A stretch of DNA of 64,000 nucleotides from Steinernema hermaphroditum (taxonomy: Eukaryota > Nematoda > Chromadorea > Rhabditida > Steinernematidae): the NCBI GenBank assembly GCA_030435675.1, contig CM059621.1:10106001-10170000 (forward strand), read 5' to 3'. Position 1 is the stretch's first letter, and every line of letters begins with the position of its first letter. Made by a program: the position numbers and the translations under genes. The notes below the pieces were generated by a model that saw only the letters and a program-made list of their open reading frames with translations, had not been told where the DNA came from and searched no databases. Of the stretch, positions 57,301-64,000 are shown in pieces.

Positions 57301-60300
57301 TGTCGCCCGAGAAGACCCAGGTTGGTTCGTTGATCTTCGGAGACCAGCTGGCGGCATCGCCGGCGTGCTAATTTATGCGAAAACAGCGCATTTCGCTGCA
57401 TTTATGCAAAGCGGCTCGGCGACCAGATGCTGACAGTCGTCGGGGATTAGGGGTGCACTTGACTGATTCGGGAGCCGACACTGCAAAGGGACTTTCCAGA
57501 GAGAGGTAAAGGGGAACGATCGGAGGGGAACTTCCCTGGGGCAACGACTTCTGTCCGAAAACGACACTTCTGGAGCCTCGTGCCTCCGTTGGCACCTCGA
57601 AGAGTGCGACGACGCGCTGTGCCTCCCGCGCGCCTCTCGCGCGCCACTCGCTCCTTCTTCTCCCTGGACGTTGTTGCGATGGTCGCCGTGGTGGGAAGAA
57701 TCCTCCCCATGGGACCCAGGAAACCGAAGCAGGACGTACCGGGCGTCCGGGCGTCGTCGAATCTCATTATCAAACGGCGGCTTCGCTCCGCCCTCGCCGC
57801 CGCGATGACGAGAAACTCACATGCCGCCAGCGGGAGTCAGAACAGCGCCTCCAGCCAGCCCGCCACGATTGCTTCTTCGTTCGGAGCCGAGATGAAGCGC
57901 CGCCTGCCGCGGCTTCTCTCCTTCCGCTCATCCAAACGGCGTCCACTGCTCGCCGCCGACGGAGAACTCCAGAAGGGCCGCCAAGGGGATGTCGCCGAAG
58001 AGGAGGACTTCGGCGCGCCTCTCATCCGCTTCCGCTCGATGCGTCTTCCGCTCTCCGTGGTTTCCAGCAACGAAGCCGTGGACAAGAAGCCTTCTCCGGT
58101 AACCTTTTTCTGTTCTCTTCGTGGCGCTGTTTGCACTTCTGCTCTGCCGATTCTCTGTTGATTCTGCCCAGATCATCGCCTCCGGTCGTTCCAAAATATG
58201 AATTTCCGGTTTTGTGGCCAATTTGAGTTCTTTAATTCGCCTTTTCTTTTGTTTTCCTTCGGAAATCACGGTTCTCGTTCCGAAACGGCTGCGTTTTCGT
58301 CGTCCTCTGAATGGTGAGGATGCATTTTTGGATTTACGCTCGCTTAAGAAATTACGCTCGCTTAAGAATTACGATATTATAGCCGAATGTGACCACTCAT
58401 AATGTATTCATCGGTGCTTCGAGCTGTCACTCTGTTGCGTCCGCCTGTCATATGTCACTGTGAGCGCGGTTCTGATTGGCTTGGACGTCTTTCCTCTGAA
58501 CCTCTTCCGCTCTAATAGCGTTAGAACAATTAAGTTTTTGTGGCGCTGAATGCATTTTGTGTGACTTATCCGGGATCGACTATTGTGTGCGGAGTCCATG
58601 TCGGGAAGGGCTCGAGGCGTCGCCGTCGATTAACTGATTGAGATCGCAGATTCCAATCAAAATATTCGGTCAACCTGAGATGGTTATCGGCGTTCGCCGT
58701 GCGTCGCCTTCCTGTTTCCGCGCATTAATCCGCGGAGGATCGATCGATGCAGGAAAGGCGAAGACGCTTCTTCGTCGCGCGCGCCATTCTTGCGTTTTTG
58801 CCCTTGGCACATGGACGGCCAGCTGGCCATTGTTTTAGGGCGCCCAAATACTTGAGGACGACAGCTCCCGCACTTACATCTCCGCTAGGAGGAGCAAACG
58901 CGCTCCGATGAGCGGTAATGTGTAATTGCGGGCTCTGTTTGTACTCGCGAAAAAAGGTGGTAAATCGCGAATTCCAGGGTTCTTAGCCGCCGATCGACTG
59001 CAGTGTCGTTCAGAAAGTCATGAGGCCAGCCTAACTTTCCACTTTTTTGTCCATTGCGTTCTCGGTGAATAGAGTGCTGCTGTGCTGGAGTGCTGAATTG
59101 CTTAGTGGTCATCGAGGCTCGTGTGCCGGTTTCCGTTTGTACGTTTTTTTTTTTGTGTGAAATGGTATGGGTTTCGGCGCGAGTACATATGCTCTGATAA
59201 CTGCACGATTGGGTCCGCCGTTTCCTGTCGTATACGCGCTTTGAAGTGCTCGCTGACCGCCTAATTCCGGCTGTATTTGTCTTTTTACTCGTACCGCGCG
59301 CTCTCATAATGTGTACCGGTCTCTTGAAAGCGAACAAGAACCACTGGCTCTACAGGCGTGAAGATAACCTGGAAGCTACTGTAGTTTTTTTGTTTAGGCG
59401 CTAGCGCGGATACCCAGATGTGGTTTCTCGTACTGTTTATGGCTATCCTGTTAGCCTTGCAGCCGATGCGTGCTTTCCGATAATCTATCTTACGGGACGC
59501 GGATAATCTCCTTCGGCCGCAATGTGTTTTCCCGCCTGAATAGGCAGCGTTTTTCGCGAGGTCGCTTTTTGATATGTTCTAACGGACGTCGACGGCTTGC
59601 TTCCAAAGGCCGTCTTTACTGTTCCGCTAGATCTCCTTTATTCTTGCAATTGTCGCCACTGACACGACGTTGTCCGCGAATCATTCAACCGAAAAATGCG
59701 CGCACGATTGTTGTCGTCGGACACCATTTCCCCCGTGCTGGCGTTCCTCGAATCCCTTCAGCCCTCGCCCAGAGGAAACACTTGAGGAGGCTGGATCGTG
59801 TTTTCGGATCTCTGAAACTTGGCGTTTTTTTGTCGCCACTTAACCTTTGGTTCAAATTAAAGCCAATTTCTTCCACCACATGTCCTTATGACGCATGGCT
59901 TGCAGAACTGTCCCTAAAGTTAGTTCCTCCGTACTCACTCATTATACTCACACAGGAACTTCAGAAGGAGTGCATTCTTGAAAGGCGCGAAACTTTAGTG
60001 AACTTTTTACCATTTTCGGGAAGCCTCCGATGAGGCTGCTTGTTCGTGCCAACGGCGTTATTTTCTTTGTGCTTGTTTTGCGCACGAGTAAGCATTCATT
60101 ATTGAGTATTGAGAAATATTTGAATAACTTTTTGTGCGTAGGAATGACGATGTTTCAACGGGTTGTTTATGTTTGCGTATTTGCGGGTCATATGGTGGAA
60201 TTTCGAGTCCATCAGATGTTCTCGGTGACCGTCCGTTTCAGCGGTTTGGAGGGTGAACGCTGCTGAGGTGCGCTGGCTACTTCCGGCGAGAAACGGCGGC

Positions 60301-62232
60301 TGCCTTTCGAAAGGGCGCGCGACTCTACATACGTTGTTGATCTTGCAAGTAGCCGTACCGTGAACCTTTGCGTCATAATCATCTGGTTTTCCCCATTATG
60401 ATGACACCAGCAAATGTGGCTCCACTTTACTAATTCCCACTCATTTAGAGAAGCGTCGATACCTCTCCTTCGAAGTCTTCGCCCGGGTCTTCGGCTCGCC
60501 ATCTCGTCGACGTGGCGCTTGTTCATGGTCATAGGTCAGCGTCGGCGCTCTGTTCCTCGGCTTCTTCCGGGGAAGTCGCGTCGACCGCTTGTTCCCGATC
60601 GCATTCCGTGTCGTCTCCTATCGACTCGCCATCCAATGAACGTGCTTCAACGATTGCCAACTTCGTCCTGGCCGAATTGGTACGTTGACGGTGTTTCCTC
60701 TAGCTTAAGACCTCTGTTTGTTTAGCTGACCACCGAACAAACCTACGTTCGCGAACTGCAGTCGCTTGTCGAATACTACGTGAATCCGTTCGAGGCCCCT
60801 GAAAACCAGCATCTGATTTCGCCTGCTATCCGGGGACGATCTGATCTGGTGTTCGGAAACCTCCGCGAGCTGGTTCGTTGTACCGATATCACAGGCCACC
60901 GTATAAATGTGTTCTTTCAGTACGAATTCCACAACAAGTTCCTGCTTAAAGAGATCGTGAAATCTTCTGATTGTGTGCTCGACATATGCCACTGTCTTGT
61001 TAGTCAGCGCAACAGATTTCTTGGCCTCTACCTACCGTACTGCCAGAACAAATCGGTTTCCGAAGTCTTACGAAGGGAGCACGTTGACGGAACGAAGTTC
61101 TTTTTGGTTCGTTGATAAATAATTTGCAACATTTCTAAACGTGTTCTGATTAGGAGTGCCAGAAAAGAGCGGGACATCCATTGCCACTGAGTGCGTACCT
61201 CCTCAAACCTATTCAGCGGATCACGAAGTACCAACTACTGCTCAAGGAGCTGGCCGCGCACTGTTCCGAGGACATCCGACGAGATGTTCAGTCTTCGCTT
61301 GACTCGATGCTTCACCTCTTGTCCACGCTGAACGGGGCAATGAACCAACTTCACATCTCAGGATACGCTGGCGATCTGTCCCTGCTCGGCCCTCTCCGCC
61401 TTCAAACAGAGTGCGAGGTCTATGCCTTTAAGAAGAAAACACATCGGCTTAACAAGGCACAACGGAGGCATCTGTTCCTCTTCGAAGGCGGCATTCTGTT
61501 CTGCAAACAGAGAACTCAGCCAGTACCGTATGCACCCGAGTACTACGAGCATAAGATCAGCATTGTGGTATGGCCATTCCTGAGTGAATTTCAATTTGTG
61601 CATTTGTTGTAGATGAGAAATCTCGGCTTTGCGGAGTGTTCGAAGGCTTGCCCTGACCGTTTCGAAATATGGGACGTGAACAAGACTGATGGATACGCTG
61701 TATTTGCGTTGGATGAGCGTGCCCGGCAGAAGTGGATTCAGAAGCTGAGTAGGATGACCGCGAGGCTGCCAGTTCCGCTGGCAGCACAAGGGCCTCCGGA
61801 ACGAAACCGGCCGCAGTCCTGGACATCTACCGTATCTTCGGACTCGAACACAAGCAGATCGAGTATAGACGAGTTTGCTCCATCGTCGACATCGATTCAA
61901 ACCTTCACCACAACGAGGTATTTCCCGAAGTAGTCAGAATTACCGTATTTCTGTTCTCCTTAGTTCAAAAACCGACGCAAACGGAAATGACCGGGCGGAC
62001 GAGAAGGGTTCTGCCCTGGACGGCGACTCCGAAGATCTCGCGGATCGCCTCGACAACAATTCCGCTCATGTGACAACCATACAGATTCCTCTGTCAAAGA
62101 GCCTTCAGAACTGCGAGATAGCGGTATGGTTTTCCCGAGCCTACAGATCTCTATTGATGTAAATTGCAGGACTCACTGGAAGCGTCAGCGATCGAAGCTG
62201 TTAATCAACCCTCGCAGCTCCTAGCGCAGTAG
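51373..62232 (+). CDS. Dbl-family RhoGEF, MCF2L/DBS-like: Sec14, spectrin repeats, DH, PH
   Basis: Nineteen exons join in frame. They are 51373-51512, 51557-51810, 52025-52108, 52488-52596, 52643-52733, 53094-53204, 53685-53801, 53898-54047, 55269-55508, 55891-56021, 56064-56247, 56688-56813, 57120-57320, 60449-60679, 60726-60872, 60921-61106, 61154-61567, 61613-61917, 61964-62123, plus the last exon 62170-62232. The total is about 1147 aa, the length of human MCF2L. Domains: CRAL-TRIO/Sec14 (THEGYSIVTFPDSHC, YVLIIDRRMDKWSSVR, VVFLLKPEGVLQ), roughly three spectrin-type helical repeats, DH (FVLAELLTTEQTYVRELQ, SAYLLKPIQRITKYQLLLKE) and PH (RRHLFLFEGGILFCKQ, RFEIWDVNKTDGYAV). The human C-terminal SH3 is missing. 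Such proteins activate Cdc42/RhoA at membranes. Trio/UNC-73 is a less good fit: only one DH-PH lies before the stop, and the spectrin repeats are few. Confidence 0.88.
57805..58098 (+). CDS. Candidate alternative first exon of the MCF2L-like gene
   Basis: Inside a 3.1-kb intron, an ATG at 57805 opens 98 codons with the GC3-rich codon use of the host genes (MKRRLPRLLSFRSSKRR, VAEEEDFGAPLIRFRS). It ends at a GTAACC donor (58099) in phase 0, exactly the phase of the next exon (60449). A short isoform starting here would contain the DH and PH domains but no Sec14 or spectrin part, a known pattern in DBL/DBS genes. The start could also be an in-frame Met at 57679. It may instead be a skipped internal exon. 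Confidence 0.45.
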
Positions 62233-63141
62233 AATGCCTAGCCGTCAGCCCTCTATCCCAGTGATTGTCGCATTCTCGAGGCCGCCGCATGTCCCCGTGT
62301 ACATTTACCCTATCCATACCCTTGTTATCATCTAATAACGAACGACGCCATGCGTCTTGTACAGTAATCTCTATCGCGAAAGAAACGAGGTGATCTACGG
62401 AATCGTCAACTCTCCGATGTTGCTAATAGGTTCATCTTCAGTCGTTATCATCATGTATCTTTGTAGTTTCTTCCAAAGATTTCAGGATTTCTAAATGAAG
62501 TGTATCCATCTGTATATCTTGTAGATGACTTTAGCTACATATGAGAATAGTTTAACCGTGTACGAGATATCACCGCACACCACAGAACCGAATAAGCGCG
62601 AGAAGGTCGCATGTGGTTATCTAGGGAGGTCCGCCGCGCTTCGCACTGCGCTGACTGAGGAATTGTCGGAGTGTTAAATGCGATTAGTTGATTTATTTAG
62701 CGTTCCAGTTCGATCGATTGACCCCGATGAAACGGTCTTCGCTCCGCTGGCTGGAAGTATTTTCGACAACTCCGGCTGCTCTCCTTCGGTTCTCTGCAGA
62801 GTTGCTTTCTCGGCTACTTAATTCGTTCTCACCGTACGTCGACCTCTCGAAGTTATCTGCTGAAGCCATGAGTCGCCTCTCGGCCGTTTGGTCGCGGATA
62901 CTCCCGCATTCAATGGTACTGAAATATAAATTCACATGTCACTATGCAGAAAACAACGTGATTCCTTGTATTCTGATGTCAGCAGAGAGCGGTGAACCTT
63001 TGGCTTTTGATTGTCGGATACGATAGTCCCGTGTACTTGAGTGGTTTGTTGCCTCCAACCCGCCTTGTGTTCTAACAGTTCAGCAGTGGTTGTGACCTTC
63101 CAGTTCTGTTCGCAAACACCCCAACACTCAAAGTTTTTCAG
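62233..63141. other. Spacer before the second DH copy
   Basis: 900 nt. The 3'-UTR of the MCF2L-like gene is followed by unassigned sequence. A TTATTTAG acceptor at 62692-62699 precedes a short frame (PDETVFAPLAGSIFD) that could be an upstream exon of the second copy, but this is weak. Confidence 0.35.
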
Positions 63142-64000
63142 CGTCGCCAAGAAAGCATCACGGAGAAGCCGTGCCGAACCTTCGAAGTCCCGAGAATGGA
63201 GGGTGGCGCCGCCCGATTCGTCGTCGGGGAGTTCGTCCGCACGGAGATCGCCTACATCGATGATCTGGATTCCGTGCTCACCTTCTATGTTGAACCGTTT
63301 GAGTCGCCCGCGTCCAGCAACCTCATCCCACAGACTCTCCACGGTCGCTCAAAATCCGTTGTGACTGTGACTTCTGCTCCTGTGTCACTGGTGCCTGTTA
63401 TAGATTTCGCTCCACCGGGAGTTGGCATTTTCTTCTAGTGGCGACTACGAGGACACCATCGTGGAGATCGCCGCGAAGTTGGTCCACGAGAAGGAGCGTT
63501 TCCTGCGCGTCTACCTGCGGTTCTTCGAGAACGCCCAGAATTCGGCGCGCTGCCGGCAGCAACTGCGGAGGGACGACCGATTCCTGAGGCGCTGTCAGGC
63601 GAACGCGGCTCACGAGTCGTGAGGTCATGAGTCACGACCTCTCCCTCGACTCGTTCCTTCTGAAACCCGTCCAACGTCTTACGAAGTACCAGCTGCTGCT
63701 GGAGGAGCTCGGTAAGAAGTGCGAATCCCACAGGTGTCTTCTCTCCGCGGCGCTCGCCTCCGTCCGCGACCTTCTTCTGGAGATCAACGTCTCGATGCAA
63801 AAGCCGCTTATCAGAGGGTTCCTCGTGAGTGCAGCGTTTTCCTGAAACGAATCGCCTGAATTTCGTCTAGGGACGTCTCGAGGAATTCGGTCGTCTCTGT
63901 CTGCAGACGGCGTGCTCCGTGCGCGCGTTCAATTCGAAGAACTGCCGCATCATCACAACGGAGGCGCACTCTTCTTCTCTTCGAACGCGGGATCATAATC
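63142..64000 (+). pseudogene. Tandem partial copy of the DH-PH region, frame-disrupted, cut by window end
   Basis: After a TTTTTCAG acceptor the frame reads RFVVGEFVRTEIAYIDDL, then FYVEPFESP, parallel to the DH start of the preceding gene (FVLAELLTTEQTYVREL, YYVNPFEAP). Further on come EIAAKLVHEKERFLRVYL, LDSFLLKPVQRLTKYQLLLE and LEEFGRLCLQTACSVRAF. The copy has problems. The first intron has no good donor in the needed phase. At about 63612-63640 a roughly 22-nt insertion bounded by CACGA duplicates puts a TGA and a frame shift between AAH and LSLDSFLLKP. Near 63940-63955 the PH motif (RRRTLLLFERG) continues in another frame. Codon use is still host-like, so either it decayed recently or the assembly has indel errors. 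Its end lies outside the window. Confidence 0.6.

Noticed and set aside
51373..64000. Assignment of the large RhoGEF to Trio/UNC-73 because two DH domains are visible
   Set aside because: The first DH-PH is followed by an in-frame stop (62230-62232) after a C-terminal tail. Total length and Sec14/spectrin layout fit MCF2L/DBS, and the second DH is a separate broken copy.

Overview
The window reads as nuclear DNA of a nematode, species not identifiable. The signs are compact multi-exon genes with introns mostly 40-50 nt long ending in TTTCAG-like acceptors, strong acceptor sites 13-16 nt upstream of several start codons (as expected for spliced-leader trans-splicing), same-strand gene pairs spaced a few hundred bases or less, and proteins closest in feel to nematode families. 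I rebuilt exon chains by hand. For ten genes every exon phase closes without a frameshift, which is strong support for those models.

Region 1-7 kb is a transposon graveyard. It holds the catalytic end of a tyrosine recombinase at the left edge, then a 1.4-kb imperfect palindrome, then two abutting TA-flanked terminal-inverted-repeat elements (3128-4104 and 4107-6372). The second carries a Tc1/mariner transposase relic and, nested inside it, a foldback element whose arms are arrays of a GCGC-centred minisatellite. Region 7-16.7 kb is ordinary and gene-dense: a SUN-domain SUCO/SLP1-type membrane protein (+), a broken C-type lectin, a TRUB2-like pseudouridine synthase directly downstream of ribosomal protein S4 (both -), a four-pass membrane protein, and a ceramide synthase (both -). 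Region 18-26 kb has a small signal-peptide membrane ORF, a Kir channel (+) and a Tuba/DNMBP-like SH3-DH-BAR-SH3 protein (-).

Region 26-36 kb has a receptor guanylyl cyclase whose two catalytic metal-binding aspartates are replaced, an N-myristoylation-type globin, and a DEDDh (ERI-1/CRN-4-like) exonuclease. Region 36-49 kb has a hairpin MITE, an AMPK gamma subunit, and IFT80/CHE-2 divergently paired with endophilin B across a 390-bp spacer. That spacer contains a near-consensus X-box 46 nt upstream of the IFT80 start codon. A cysteine-rich secreted protein of unknown function follows. Region 51-62 kb is one large Dbl-family RhoGEF (Sec14, spectrin repeats, DH, PH; about 1147 aa, like MCF2L/DBS). 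It is followed at 63.1 kb by a second, frame-disrupted partial DH copy running off the window.

Across about 22-63 kb the palindromic heptamer TACNGTA (mostly TACCGTA/TACGGTA) recurs far more often than expected, mainly in short introns and sometimes exactly at splice sites. I consider it the most unusual genome-scale signal here. Several genes relate to membrane curvature and Rho signalling (endophilin B, the Tuba-like protein, the MCF2L-like protein), but the sequence gives no evidence that they work as one unit. No tRNA, rRNA or CRISPR was found.
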